A model generated the notes under the pieces. The model saw only the letters and a program-made list of their open reading frames with translations. It was not told the DNA's origin and searched no databases. The position numbers were made by a program, and so were the translations under genes. From positions 5,965,001 to 6,029,000 of the forward strand of contig NZ_CP034444.1 in the NCBI RefSeq assembly GCF_003952385.1: a stretch of DNA of 64,000 nt. Reading direction: 5' to 3'. Below are positions 28,987-37,998 of the stretch, in pieces. How positions within the stretch are numbered: position 1 is the stretch's first letter; every line of letters begins with the position of its first letter. The stretch comes from Mesorhizobium sp. M1D.F.Ca.ET.043.01.1.1. GTDB lineage: Bacteria; Pseudomonadota; Alphaproteobacteria; Rhizobiales; Rhizobiaceae.

Positions 28987-31305
28987 TTGGCTGTCACCAT
29001 CACCTCCCTCGTCCTCTTCCTCATCGGTCTGGTTCTCGGCGGCGGCGGCATCTGGCTGGGGACATTGGGCGGCAGCTGGTACTACGCCATCGCCGGCCTG
29101 GTCTTCCTGATCACTGCCTGGCTGCTCGTCAGGCGCAGGTCGACATCGCTATGGCTCTACGCTGCGTTCGTGATCGCCACTCTGTGCTGGGCTGTGTGGG
29201 AGATCGGCTTCGACTGGTGGCAGCTCGGTCCGCGCGGCGGCGTCATCGTGCTGATCGCGCTGTGGCTGCTGACGCCATGGGCAAGGCGAGGATTTACCGG
29301 CCCCGACGGTCGCGCGCCGCTGATCCTGGCTGTGCTCGCCTCGCTCGCGGTGGCCGGCTATTCGATGACCGCCGACCCCAAGGATATCGGCGGCAGCCTC
29401 GGCACGGACAAGGTAACGCCGACTGCCAATCTCGGCGGCGACATGCCGGCCGGCGAATGGCATTTTTACGGCCGCACGCCGCACGGCCAGCGCTATTCGC
29501 CGCTCGGCCAGATCACGCCGGAAAACGTCGCCAAGCTGCAGCCGGCCTGGACTTATCGCACCGGCGATGTGAAAGGTCCCGACGACATCGGCGAGACGAC
29601 CTACCAGGTGACGCCGCTGAAAGTGGGCGATGCGCTGTTCATCTGCACGCCGCACAATTTCGCCATCGCCATCGATGCCGCGAGCGGCAAGGAAAAATGG
29701 CGCTACGATCCGAAGATCAAGCTCGACCCCAACCGCCAGCACCAGACCTGCCGCGGCGTGTCCTACTACGCCGACGCCAAGATCGCGGCTGGGCAGCCCT
29801 GCGCCGCCCGTGTCTATCTGCCGACGTCCGACGCGCGCCTCATCGCGCTCGACGCGGCGAACGGGCAGGTGTGCCCGTCCTTCGCCGAGGGCGGCACGCT
29901 GAACCTGATGACCAATATGCCGTATCCGAAGTCGGGCTATTATTATTCGACCTCGGCGCCGCTTATCGTCGCCGGCAAGATCATCGTCGGCGGCGCGGTC
30001 AACGACAATTATTCGACCGAGGAGCCGTCGGGGGTCATCCGTGCCTACGATGCCGGCACAGGCGCGTTGCTGTGGAACTGGGATTCCGGGAATCCGGACC
30101 AGACGACGCCGCTGCCGGCCGGGCAAAGCTACACCCACAACTCGCCCAACATGTGGTCGACAGCGAGCGCCGACGAAAAGCTCGGCCTGCTCTACCTGCC
30201 GCTCGGCAACCAGACGCCGGACCAGCTCGGCATGGGCCGCAGCGCCAATGTCGAGAAATTCTCCTCCTCGATCACCGCGCTCGACCTCAACACCGGGCAG
30301 TTGCGCTGGGTTCGCCAGCTGGTGCATCACGATCTGTGGGACATGGACGTGCCGGCGCAGCCGACGCTCATCGACATCACCTCGGCCAGCGGCGCGGTCG
30401 TGCCGGCGCTGGTCGGACCGACCAAGCAGGGCGATCTCTATGTGCTTGACCGGCGCACCGGCGAGCCGATCGTCCCGGTGAAGGAAATGCCGGCGCCGGG
30501 CGGCGCGATCGAGGGCGACCATACATCGCCGACGCAGCCGGAATCGGGGCTTTCGTTCAATCCCAAGCCGCTGACGGGCGCCGACATGTGGGGCATCACC
30601 ATGTTCGACCAGCTGGCATGCCGGATCGCGCTCAGGAAATTGCGCTACGAGGGGCGCTACACGCCGCCCTCGCTGCAGGGCTCGCTGATCTATCCCGGCA
30701 ATTTCGGCGTCTTCAACTGGGGCGGCGTCGCGGTCGACCCGGTGCGGCAGGTGATGTTCGGCATGCCGACTTATCTCGCCTTCACGTCGAAGCTCATCCC
30801 GCGCGCGGACGTGCCGCCGCCGGGCGACAATGCCAAGGGCAGCGAACAGGGGCTCAACCGCAACGAGGGCGCGCCTTACGCCGTGGTGATGGGGCCGTTC
30901 CTGTCGCCGCTCGGCCTTCCCTGCCAGGCGCCGCCGTGGGGCTATGTCGCCGGCGTCGACCTCAGGACCGGCCAGATCGCCTACAAGCATCGCAACGGCA
31001 CCGTCTACGACATGACGCCGCTGCCGCTGCCGTTCAAGGTCGGCGTGCCGGGCATCGGCGGGCCGATGATCACGGCCGGCGGGGTCGCCTTCCTCGGCGC
31101 CGCGGTCGACGACTATCTGCGCGCCTACGACCTCACCACAGGTAGGCAGCTCTGGCGGGCAAGGCTGCCGGCGGGCGGGCAGTCGACGCCGATGACCTAC
31201 ACGGTCGCCGACGGCCGCCAGTTCGTGGTCATCGTCGCCGGCGGCCATGGCTCGGTCGGCACCAAGCCGGGCGATTATGTGATGGCCTACACGCTGCCGA
31301 AATAG
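28987..31305 (+). CDS. gcd: Membrane-bound PQQ-dependent glucose/quinate/shikimate-type dehydrogenase
   Basis: 772 residues. Four or five membrane helices within residues 1-130, then the eight-bladed PQQ propeller facing the periplasm: LGQITPENVAKLQPAWTY-like start, HQTCRGVSYY, and the NHNSPNMW-type and GLNRNEGAPY segments; the end IVAGGHGSVGTKPGDYV is typical. Oxidises glucose or quinate/shikimate and passes electrons to ubiquinone. TTG 28987 has AAGGAG seven bases before; upstream GTG/ATG starts give a hydrophilic non-family extension. PQQ synthesis genes are not in the window. Confidence 0.9.
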   Translation: MAVTITSLVLFLIGLVLGGGGIWLGTLGGSWYYAIAGLVFLITAWLLVRRRSTSLWLYAAFVIATLCWAVWEIGFDWWQLGPRGGVIVLIALWLLTPWARRGFTGPDGRAPLILAVLASLAVAGYSMTADPKDIGGSLGTDKVTPTANLGGDMPAGEWHFYGRTPHGQRYSPLGQITPENVAKLQPAWTYRTGDVKGPDDIGETTYQVTPLKVGDALFICTPHNFAIAIDAASGKEKWRYDPKIKLDPNRQHQTCRGVSYYADAKIAAGQPCAARVYLPTSDARLIALDAANGQVCPSFAEGGTLNLMTNMPYPKSGYYYSTSAPLIVAGKIIVGGAVNDNYSTEEPSGVIRAYDAGTGALLWNWDSGNPDQTTPLPAGQSYTHNSPNMWSTASADEKLGLLYLPLGNQTPDQLGMGRSANVEKFSSSITALDLNTGQLRWVRQLVHHDLWDMDVPAQPTLIDITSASGAVVPALVGPTKQGDLYVLDRRTGEPIVPVKEMPAPGGAIEGDHTSPTQPESGLSFNPKPLTGADMWGITMFDQLACRIALRKLRYEGRYTPPSLQGSLIYPGNFGVFNWGGVAVDPVRQVMFGMPTYLAFTSKLIPRADVPPPGDNAKGSEQGLNRNEGAPYAVVMGPFLSPLGLPCQAPPWGYVAGVDLRTGQIAYKHRNGTVYDMTPLPLPFKVGVPGIGGPMITAGGVAFLGAAVDDYLRAYDLTTGRQLWRARLPAGGQSTPMTYTVADGRQFVVIVAGGHGSVGTKPGDYVMAYTLPK

Positions 31306-31486
31306 CCGCGTCCGTTCGCAAACCGAGTTGGCTTCTCAGCCAGGCACCTGCCCGAGCACCTGATTGGTGAGGTCGGGTCCGGCGGCCATCACATCGTATT
31401 TCTGGACCAGCACCTTCGCCAGCGGATGACTGGACCGCGCGCGTTCCAACCCTATCTTGCGCGTCGGACAGCCGTCGAGGAGAGCC

Positions 31487-32374
31487 ATGACCGAACCTCT
31501 CGCAAAGCCCGTCATCACCCAGGCGATGATCGATGCCTATGACGAATACACGCATCTGACGCTCGACCGGCGGCGTTTCATGGAGCAACTGACCACGCTC
31601 GCCGGATCGGGCGCCGCGGCCGCGGCGATCGCGCCGATACTGGCGGCGAATTCGGCTAAGGCGGCGATCGTCGCCGAGGACGAACCGCGCGTGAAGGGCG
31701 AGGACATCACCTTTCCCGGCAGCAGCGGCGAGATGAAGGCCTACCTGGTCAGGCCGGCAGATCGATCCGGCAAGGTTGGAACTGTCATCGTCATCCATGA
31801 GAACCGGGGTCTCAACCCGCATATCCGCGATGTCGCCCGGCGCGTGGCGCTGGAAGGCTTTGTCGCGCTGGCGCCGGATTTCCTGTCGCCGCTCGGCGGC
31901 ACGCCCGCCGACGAGGACAAGGCGCGCGACATGTTCACCAAGCTCGACCCTGCCCAAGTCGTTGCCGATGGTGTCGCGACGGTCGCCTATCTCAAGGGCT
32001 ATAAGGACGGCAACGGCAAGGTCGGCGCGGTCGGCTTCTGCTGGGGCGGCGGCACGGTGAACACGCTGGCCGTCAATGCGCCGGACCTCAGCGCCGGCGT
32101 CGCCTACTACGGCATGCAGCCGAAGGCCGAGGACGTGCCGAAGATCAAGGCGGCGCTGCTGTTGCACTATGCCGGGCTGGACGAGCGCATCGACGCCGGC
32201 ATCGATGCCTACAAGAAGGCGCTCGATGCCGCGCATGTCGAGTACACCGTCTATGTCTATGACGGCGTCAACCATGCCTTCAACAACGACACCTCGGCCG
32301 CCCGCTACGACAAGAAGGCCGCGGATCTCGCCTGGGGAAGGACGATCGCGTTTCTGAAAGAGAAACTGGTGTGA
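31487..32374 (+). CDS. Dienelactone hydrolase family protein, Tat-signal bearing
   Basis: 295-residue alpha/beta hydrolase. The nucleophile motif is GFCWGGG with Cys185; Asp in YAGLDERID and His in GVNHAFNN complete a Cys-Asp-His triad. An unusual feature is an internal twin-arginine segment DRRRFMEQL followed by a hydrophobic Ala-rich stretch (residues 31-60), consistent with Tat export preceded by about 25 extra residues. ATG 31487 follows GAGGAGAG. Acts on lactones or esters; natural substrate unknown. Confidence 0.88.
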   Translation: MTEPLAKPVITQAMIDAYDEYTHLTLDRRRFMEQLTTLAGSGAAAAAIAPILAANSAKAAIVAEDEPRVKGEDITFPGSSGEMKAYLVRPADRSGKVGTVIVIHENRGLNPHIRDVARRVALEGFVALAPDFLSPLGGTPADEDKARDMFTKLDPAQVVADGVATVAYLKGYKDGNGKVGAVGFCWGGGTVNTLAVNAPDLSAGVAYYGMQPKAEDVPKIKAALLLHYAGLDERIDAGIDAYKKALDAAHVEYTVYVYDGVNHAFNNDTSAARYDKKAADLAWGRTIAFLKEKLV

Positions 32375-32383
32375 CTGAGCGAC

Positions 32384-33301
32384 TTAGGCATCGGTCGCGG
32401 GCTTGTGCATGGCGACGCCCGCCACGACCAGCGCGATGCCGAGGCAATCGGTGAGGCTCGGAACCTGCCGCAATATGACGACGCCGATCAGCGTCGCGGT
32501 GAGCGGCAGGAGCGAGAGCATCAAGGCGAAGCTCGCGCGGGGCAGCCGCGCCATGGCGAGCTGGTCACAGATATAGGGGATCACCGACGAGCAGATGCCG
32601 ACGCCGATGGCGGCGATCAGCAGTTGCGGGGCCGAAAAGGCCGGCAACGCCTCGCTGAAGCCGATGGGCAACACGACCAGGAAGGCGATCGCCATGGCCG
32701 TGCCGAGGCCGGCAATGCCTATTCCGGTCTGGGCCATGCGGTGGCCCAGCACGATGTAGCCGACGAACAGCGCGCCGTTGAGAAAGGCCCAGAACAGGCC
32801 GATCGGATCGCTGGACCATTTGATGTCGATCAGCAGCAAGGTGCCGGCGACGGCGACGGCGAGCGCCGCGACATTGCGCCGGCTCCTGAGGCCGACGAGC
32901 GCGACGCCGATGGTGCCGACGAATTCGATCGCAGCGACCAGCGAGATCGGCAGCCGGTCGAGGGCCAGATAGAAGGCGCAGTTCATCACCGCCAGGCAGG
33001 CGCCGAGGGCCAACAGAAGCAGGCGGGCCGAGCGGTCGGCGCGCGCGAAGACCGTCCATGGCCTGGTAAGCGGCGCGAAGACGAGCGCGGCCGTGGCGAT
33101 GCGCAGCCAAGCCATGCCGAGCACGCCGACCTGGGCGAACAAAAGCACGGCGAAGGCCGGCCCAAGATAGTGGAAGATCGCGCTGACGCAGAACCAGACA
33201 TGCGGCGGCAGCGCATTGGCCAGCCCGGCGAGGGCAGGGCGCGCGGCGTCGGCGTCGCCAGCGGTCCGGTTTGTCGTGCGAACTAGCGCTTTGGAATTCA
33301 T
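32384..33301 (-). CDS. rhtA: DMT-superfamily exporter (RhtA-like)
   Basis: 305 residues with ten predicted spans in two EamA repeats. Matches the RhtA threonine/homoserine exporter type: FHYLGPAFAVLLFAQVGVLG, an RSRRNVAALAVAVAG loop and FLVVLPIGFSEA. Divergent from an Lrp/AsnC regulator across an 88-base gap with an inverted repeat, suggesting amino-acid-responsive control. Specific substrate is inferred from family. Confidence 0.85.
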   Translation of the reverse strand: MNSKALVRTTNRTAGDADAARPALAGLANALPPHVWFCVSAIFHYLGPAFAVLLFAQVGVLGMAWLRIATAALVFAPLTRPWTVFARADRSARLLLLALGACLAVMNCAFYLALDRLPISLVAAIEFVGTIGVALVGLRSRRNVAALAVAVAGTLLLIDIKWSSDPIGLFWAFLNGALFVGYIVLGHRMAQTGIGIAGLGTAMAIAFLVVLPIGFSEALPAFSAPQLLIAAIGVGICSSVIPYICDQLAMARLPRASFALMLSLLPLTATLIGVVILRQVPSLTDCLGIALVVAGVAMHKPATDA

Positions 33302-33319
33302 TTGATCATTATCGCAGGC

Positions 33320-33333
33320 GAACTTTATAGTTC
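33320..33333. promoter_or_regulatory. Inverted repeat in rhtA/lrp intergenic region
   Basis: GAAC-TTTATA-GTTC, a 14-bp AT-cored palindrome, is 19 bases from the exporter start and 57 bases from the Lrp gene start. AT-rich palindromes of this kind are typical Lrp/AsnC sites; assignment is by position. Confidence 0.5.
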
Positions 33334-33389
33334 ATATGATCGATAAATGGCTTTGATGGCCGTTTACTTTCTGAAGAAAGAGAATTCTC

Positions 33390-33866
33390 TTGAAACGCCT
33401 TCGAAACGAAAATCCGGCGCTGGATGCGGCGGACCTGAAAATCCTGCGGTTGCTGGAAAAGGATGCGCGTACCAGCACGGCTGAGCTGGCGCGTGCCGTC
33501 GGGCTCTCCGCGCCGAGCGTTGCCGAGCGCATCCGCAAGTTGCAGGAAAACGGTGTGATCGAGGCCTATACGGTGAGGATCAATCCGGCGGCGCTCGGCA
33601 TGAAGCTTTCGGCTTGGCTGCGGATCCGGCCGGTGCCCGGGCAACTCGCCGTCGTAACCGATGTCATCCGCGAGTTGCCGGAAATCGCGCAATGCGACCG
33701 GGTGACCGGCGAGGACTGCTTCATCGCGCTGGCGCATGTCGGCTCGGTCATCGAACTGGAGCGGGTGATCGACAGGATCATTCCCTATGCGATGACCAAC
33801 ACCGCCATCATCCAGTCGTCGCCGGTAGAGCCGCGCTCGCCGCTTCGCGGTCTAAGGGAGCGCTGA
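33390..33866 (+). CDS. Lrp/AsnC family transcriptional regulator
   Basis: 158 residues starting at TTG 33390. N-terminal helix-turn-helix: LDAADLKILRLLEKDART then LSAPSVAERIRKLQENG (recognition helix), followed by the RAM ligand domain with VTGEDCFIALAHV. Divergent from the RhtA-type exporter, which it likely controls in response to an amino acid. The ribosome site is weak (AAGAAAGAG). Confidence 0.92.
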   Translation: MKRLRNENPALDAADLKILRLLEKDARTSTAELARAVGLSAPSVAERIRKLQENGVIEAYTVRINPAALGMKLSAWLRIRPVPGQLAVVTDVIRELPEIAQCDRVTGEDCFIALAHVGSVIELERVIDRIIPYAMTNTAIIQSSPVEPRSPLRGLRER

Positions 33867-34067
33867 GGGCTCGGTGTGACCGCGCTTAATGCGCGCCTGC
33901 TTGAGAATCGCGCGCCAGCGGATCATGTCGAAGGGAATGGGCTCGTTGTTGTTGGCGATGTGAAAAATCTCGTTGTTGACGTTCTTCAGCGATCGCCAGA
34001 AATCATAGTCGGTGATGCGTGGATCGGCCGCCAACCGCTCCACTTCGATCTTGATGTCGGTTTTCAT
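33852..34067 (-). CDS. Small conserved hypothetical protein
   Basis: 71 residues from ATG 34067. Sequence EVERLAADPRITDYDFWRSLKNVNN is well behaved and continues to a basic end; it overlaps the Lrp gene by 15 bases tail to tail. No recognised domain, no signal peptide or membrane span. Codon use is compatible with the neighbours. The 146 bases between it and the thioesterase gene hold an inverted repeat AACCTT/AAGGTT (34179-34193). Confidence 0.6.
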   Translation of the reverse strand: MKTDIKIEVERLAADPRITDYDFWRSLKNVNNEIFHIANNNEPIPFDMIRWRAILKQARIKRGHTEPSALP

Positions 34068-34213
34068 GCACTGTCCTCGCACCGCATTCCGCCTGCCGCC
34101 CGCGCGTAAACCCGGTGCGGCGGTTTTCGAACGCGCCACTGAGTCGTTCAACGGACTCAAGTGAGTTGTTCACGTTAAAACCTTGGTAAGGTTAACGCGG
34201 GCGTCCGGGTGCT

Positions 34214-34699
34214 TCAAGCGCCCTTGCGTTTGATGCCGATCGAACGGCCGGCACGCTCCGGCATCGGCAGCGCGGCGTGGATGGCGCGCATGGCTTCAAC
34301 CTTTGCCATCACATCGGCCGGGAAGGGGGCGACCTTCGGACCGGCCATATCGACATGCAGCGAGAGCGATTCGGATGTGGCGGCCAGCCAGCCGTCGACG
34401 TGGCGGATTTCCTGATAGGCCCTCAGCCGCTTCTCGTCATGGTCGATGAGCTGGAACGAGACGTTCACTTTATGATCGAGGTGAAGCTCTTGCACGTAGC
34501 AGACATGGATTTCCGCCGTGTAGATGGTGAGGCGGCGCTCCTTGGCATAGTTCGGCCCCATGCCCATCAATTCGAAGGCTTCGTCCGAGCAGCGGTCGAA
34601 CAGCACGTTGTAGTAGGCCATGTTGAGATGGCCGTTATAGTCGATCCAATCTTTCTCGATCGCCATCGGGCCGGAAATGATCGGTGCGGGAATTGGCAT
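34214..34699 (-). CDS. Hot-dog fold thioesterase
   Basis: 161 residues. The DWIDYNGHLNMAYYNVLFD segment (about residues 18-36) is the 4-hydroxybenzoyl-CoA thioesterase-type active-site region, with Asp and a helix N-terminus; the middle strand EIHVCYVQEL and DKVNVSFQLIDHD-like region fit the hot-dog fold. Hydrolyses acyl-CoA. ATG 34699 has AAGGAAGA before; longer frames upstream are non-family. Specific acyl chain unknown. Confidence 0.86.
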   Translation of the reverse strand: MPIPAPIISGPMAIEKDWIDYNGHLNMAYYNVLFDRCSDEAFELMGMGPNYAKERRLTIYTAEIHVCYVQELHLDHKVNVSFQLIDHDEKRLRAYQEIRHVDGWLAATSESLSLHVDMAGPKVAPFPADVMAKVEAMRAIHAALPMPERAGRSIGIKRKGA

Positions 34700-34756
34700 C
34701 TGGTCTTCCTTGATCGTCGCTGGACAGGGCGTGGCTGGTGGGGTTCTCTTGTTCCG

Positions 34757-34802
34757 GCGCAATTCCGGACGGAAAACCGCTTCACATTTTTCCCGGAATT
34801 GC
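34757..34802. repeat. CAATTCCGG/CCGGAATTG repeat
   Basis: GCGCAATTCCGG (34757-34768) and CCGGAATTGC (34793-34802) flank GACGGAAAACCGCTTCACATTTT-like sequence. A related copy is at 44801-44846 (ATTCCGGACGGAAAACGCC...GGAATTGCTCCGG). It sits between the thioesterase and D-lactate dehydrogenase genes. Confidence 0.65.
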
Positions 34803-34863
34803 TTTAGGCATCATCCATAGCTGCATGGCAAGAGTGGCCGCTGGTCCATTCGCGGAGGAATTC

Positions 34864-36282
34864 ATGGCTTTGAGCGACCTCAATCCCATCGAGCGCAACG
34901 AGGAAGGGATCGCCACTGTGCTCGGCATCCTCAAGCAGCGCTTCGGCGAGCGCTTCCAGACCGGCGAGGCGATCCGCGGCCAACACGCGCATACCACCAC
35001 CTATATCCCGACCCAGGCGCCGGACGGCGTGGTCTTTGCTGAAACCACGCCGGAGGTGCAGGAGATCGTGCGCGCCTGCGCCGCGCATCGCGTGCCGGTG
35101 ATCGCCTTTGGCGTCGGCTCCTCGCTCGAGGGCCATACCAATGCGCCGGGCGGCGGCATCTCGATCGACACCTCGCGGATGAACCGCATCCTTGCGGTCA
35201 ATCCGCAGGATCTCGACTGCACGGTCGAGCCCGGCGTGACGCGTGAGGACCTCAACCAGCATCTGCGCGACACCGGCCTGTTCTTCCCGATCGATCCCGG
35301 CGCCAACGCCTCGCTCGGCGGTATGGCGGCGACACGCGCCTCCGGCACCAATGCCGTGCGCTATGGCACCATGCGCGAGAACGTGCTGTCGCTGACGGCG
35401 GTCATGGCCGACGGCGAAGCGGTGACGACCGGCAAGCGGGCGAAGAAAAGCTCGGCCGGCTATGACCTGACACGACTGCTGGTCGGTTCGGAAGGCACGC
35501 TCGGCATCATCACTTCGCTGACGCTGAGACTCCAGGGCATTCCGCAGGCGATCTCGGGCGGCGTCTGCCCGTTCCCCAGCCTGGAGGCCGCCTGCAACAC
35601 GGTGATCGCGACCATCCAGATGGGCATCCCGGTGGCGCGCATCGAGCTGGTCAATGCGTTGCAGATGCGGGCGATGAAGAACTATTCCAAGCTCGACTAT
35701 CCGGAGAGCCCGTGCCTGTTCGTCGAATTCCACGGCAGCGATGCCGGCGTCGCCGAACAGGCCGAAACCTTCGGCATGATCGCCGAGGAACAGGGCGGGG
35801 GACCGTTCCTGTGGACCAGCGTCGCCGAGGAACGGACGAAGCTGTGGAAGGCACGGCACGACGCCTACTGGTCGTCGCTGACGCTGCGCCCCGGCGCCAA
35901 GGGGCTTTCGACCGATGTCTGCGTGCCGATCTCGCGGCTCGCCGAATGCGTCACCGAAACCGAGGCCGATATCGCCGAGATGGGCCTGATTGCGCCGATC
36001 GTCGGCCATGCCGGCGACGGCAATTTCCACGTGCTGGTGCTGATGGATGTCGACAACCCGCAAGAGATCGCGCTCGCCGAGAAATTCGTCGCCAGGCTCA
36101 ACATGCGGGCGATCGCCATGGAGGGAACCTGCACCGGCGAGCACGGCATCGGCCAAGGGAAGGTCGGCTTCCTGCGCCACGAGCTCGGCCACGGCGTCGA
36201 CGTCATGCGCACGATCAAGCAGGCGCTCGATCCGCTGAACATCATGAACCCGGGCAAGATCTTGCCGGGTATAGGTCACTAA
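34864..36282 (+). CDS. FAD-binding D-lactate dehydrogenase (cytochrome)/GlcD-type oxidase
   Basis: 472 residues in the VAO flavoprotein family. The FAD-binding PCMH domain contains PGANASLGGMAATRASGTN, then GSEGTLGIITSLTLRL; the C-terminal domain ends with GEHGIGQGK and NIMNPGKIL, typical of D-lactate dehydrogenase (cytochrome) and glycolate oxidase GlcD. ATG 34864 follows GGAGGAA. No GlcE/GlcF partner follows, favouring a stand-alone DLD. Oxidises D-2-hydroxyacids and passes electrons to the respiratory chain. Confidence 0.9.
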   Translation: MALSDLNPIERNEEGIATVLGILKQRFGERFQTGEAIRGQHAHTTTYIPTQAPDGVVFAETTPEVQEIVRACAAHRVPVIAFGVGSSLEGHTNAPGGGISIDTSRMNRILAVNPQDLDCTVEPGVTREDLNQHLRDTGLFFPIDPGANASLGGMAATRASGTNAVRYGTMRENVLSLTAVMADGEAVTTGKRAKKSSAGYDLTRLLVGSEGTLGIITSLTLRLQGIPQAISGGVCPFPSLEAACNTVIATIQMGIPVARIELVNALQMRAMKNYSKLDYPESPCLFVEFHGSDAGVAEQAETFGMIAEEQGGGPFLWTSVAEERTKLWKARHDAYWSSLTLRPGAKGLSTDVCVPISRLAECVTETEADIAEMGLIAPIVGHAGDGNFHVLVLMDVDNPQEIALAEKFVARLNMRAIAMEGTCTGEHGIGQGKVGFLRHELGHGVDVMRTIKQALDPLNIMNPGKILPGIGH

Positions 36283-36285
36283 GTC

Positions 36286-36783
36286 ATGTCCACAACCGAA
36301 AGCCTGGCGCCGGTTGACCTACCGCCATCATCGGCCGGCGCTCCGTTGCCACGCGTTTTCGCGGATGAAGAGCGGCTTTTGATCGCCTATCTTGTTAACG
36401 TCCCGGACCCGGCATTTGACGGCAGCAATGCGCGTTCCGTTTCGCCCGCGACTGGTGATCAGTCCGTCGCGATCCTGGCGGCGGAGCCATATCTCGCTGT
36501 TCAATTTGGTCCGCCCAACGATGAAGCCATCGCCGGGCATCGGCTGTATGGACTAGGCCTACGGCCCTATTCCGCATTCGAAGTTCGAAATTCCTCGTGG
36601 GTAGAATCCTTCGAGAAAGCGAACCGGGTTCATCCGTCCCACTTTCCCGAGCTGTTTTCAGGCTATCGGCATTTCATACTGACATTTCATGATTCAACGG
36701 TCGAATTCATCGCCAGGGATTTTTCGGTAAGCGTGCGCCAAGGAGCGGTCTTGGCCGCACTGGTACAAGCGATAGGGAATTAG
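36286..36783 (+). CDS. Hypothetical protein
   Basis: 165 residues starting three bases after the D-lactate dehydrogenase stop; base composition is visibly less GC-biased (many A/T third positions) than its neighbours. The sequence has an acidic and hydrophobic body with FHDSTVEFIARDFSV at the end; no signal peptide or transmembrane helix. I do not recognise the family. It may be an accessory acquisition. Confidence 0.55.
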   Translation: MSTTESLAPVDLPPSSAGAPLPRVFADEERLLIAYLVNVPDPAFDGSNARSVSPATGDQSVAILAAEPYLAVQFGPPNDEAIAGHRLYGLGLRPYSAFEVRNSSWVESFEKANRVHPSHFPELFSGYRHFILTFHDSTVEFIARDFSVSVRQGAVLAALVQAIGN

Positions 36784-36821
36784 TGCACCTCGGACGGAGG
36801 CTTGCGTACGAGCGAAGCCGT

Positions 36822-37790
36822 TCAATCCTGCGCGCCGTCGGCAAGCTTCTGCAGCATGGGTCGGGTGGGCGCGAAGAAGGTCGTGCCGGTGTGCGGCGTC
36901 GAGAAGTCGAGCAGCCTGTCGTAGGCGCCCGGCGGTTCGCCGACATACATGCGCTGCAGCATCTTTTCGATCACCCACAGATAGCGGGTATAGCCGATGA
37001 AGTATGTTCCGAACTCCTTCTGTCCCGGCCGGCCGAAGGGCATGTTGTCGCGCAGGATGTCGAATTCGTTGCCGGCGTCGTCCTCGATCGTGGCGAGCGA
37101 CTTGTGCGATTTGCGCGGCTTGTCGTCATCATCGATCTCGATGTTGTCGATCTTGGTGCGGCCGATGATCTCTTCCTGGACGTGCGTCGGCGTTTCGGCC
37201 CAGGCACCGAGATCGTGCAGGTATTTCTGGACGACGACATAGCTGCCGCCGGCAAAGCCGGCATCCTCGTCGCCGACAAGGGCTGAAGCAGGCAGATCGA
37301 GGCCGGTCGGGTTGGCGGTGCCGTCGACGAAGCCAAGCAGGTCGCGCGCGTCGAAATAGCGAAAGCCGGTGACCTCGTCGACGACGGTGATGCTGCCCTC
37401 CAGGCTGTCCAGCAGGATGCGCTCGAACTCGAAGCACATGTCGGAACGTTCAGCACGGATATGGAAGAGGAGGTCGCCCGGCGTCGAGGGCGCCGAATGC
37501 ACCGGTCCCTTGATCGGCGCAAAGGCTTTCAGCTCGCGCGGCCGCCAGTCCGGGGAAAGACGCGCCCATAGGTCGGCGCCGATGCCGGCGATGCATGATA
37601 ACCGGCCCGACAGGTCGCGGAAGCCGACATTCTTGACGAGATCGTCAAGCCCGCCGAGCACCGAGGCCACCTTGGAGAGGGCCGACCGATCACTGTCGAC
37701 CGTGACGACGAGGAAGACCGCAGCGAGCGACAGCGGGGCATCGACGCTCTGGGCGTCGATCGGCACCCTGTCCCAGTTCTTGCCTGACAT
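36822..37790 (-). CDS. Dyp-type (YfeX-like) haem peroxidase
   Basis: 322 residues. The family motif GxxDG is GFVDGTANP, with distal Asp156; the candidate proximal haem ligand is His229 in KSHKSLA. The opening VDAPLSLAAVFLVVTVD and the late GYTRYLWVIEKMLQRMYVG match bacterial dye-decolorising peroxidases (P/B type). Cytoplasmic, no signal peptide. Start at 37790; a longer frame to 37955 lacks a ribosome site. Confidence 0.92.
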   Translation of the reverse strand: MSGKNWDRVPIDAQSVDAPLSLAAVFLVVTVDSDRSALSKVASVLGGLDDLVKNVGFRDLSGRLSCIAGIGADLWARLSPDWRPRELKAFAPIKGPVHSAPSTPGDLLFHIRAERSDMCFEFERILLDSLEGSITVVDEVTGFRYFDARDLLGFVDGTANPTGLDLPASALVGDEDAGFAGGSYVVVQKYLHDLGAWAETPTHVQEEIIGRTKIDNIEIDDDDKPRKSHKSLATIEDDAGNEFDILRDNMPFGRPGQKEFGTYFIGYTRYLWVIEKMLQRMYVGEPPGAYDRLLDFSTPHTGTTFFAPTRPMLQKLADGAQD

Positions 37791-37998
37791 CGGGAATGCT
37801 CCGCGTTTGACGATTTGGTTCGGACGATCGCGGCCGGCATGGCCGCAGAGACTGAGCGTGCCCCGAATGATATCGCGACCGCGAGCAGCGGCGCAATCGC
37901 GTACGCCGCCCCTTGATCGCATGCCGGCGCCGGCGAATTGCCTCTTTATCGACACGCGGATGCGGGTAGAGTGCGGCTGACTTCAATCCGGGGAGAAA

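Noticed and set aside
29149..31248. 699-codon antisense frame over the PQQ dehydrogenase
   Set aside because: A consequence of GC-rich codon use; the plus-strand gene has clear family motifs throughout.
31336..31518. 60-codon minus-strand frame overlapping the dienelactone hydrolase start
   Set aside because: It is antisense to the gene start, has no ribosome site and no recognised domain; a decayed fragment is possible but not supported.
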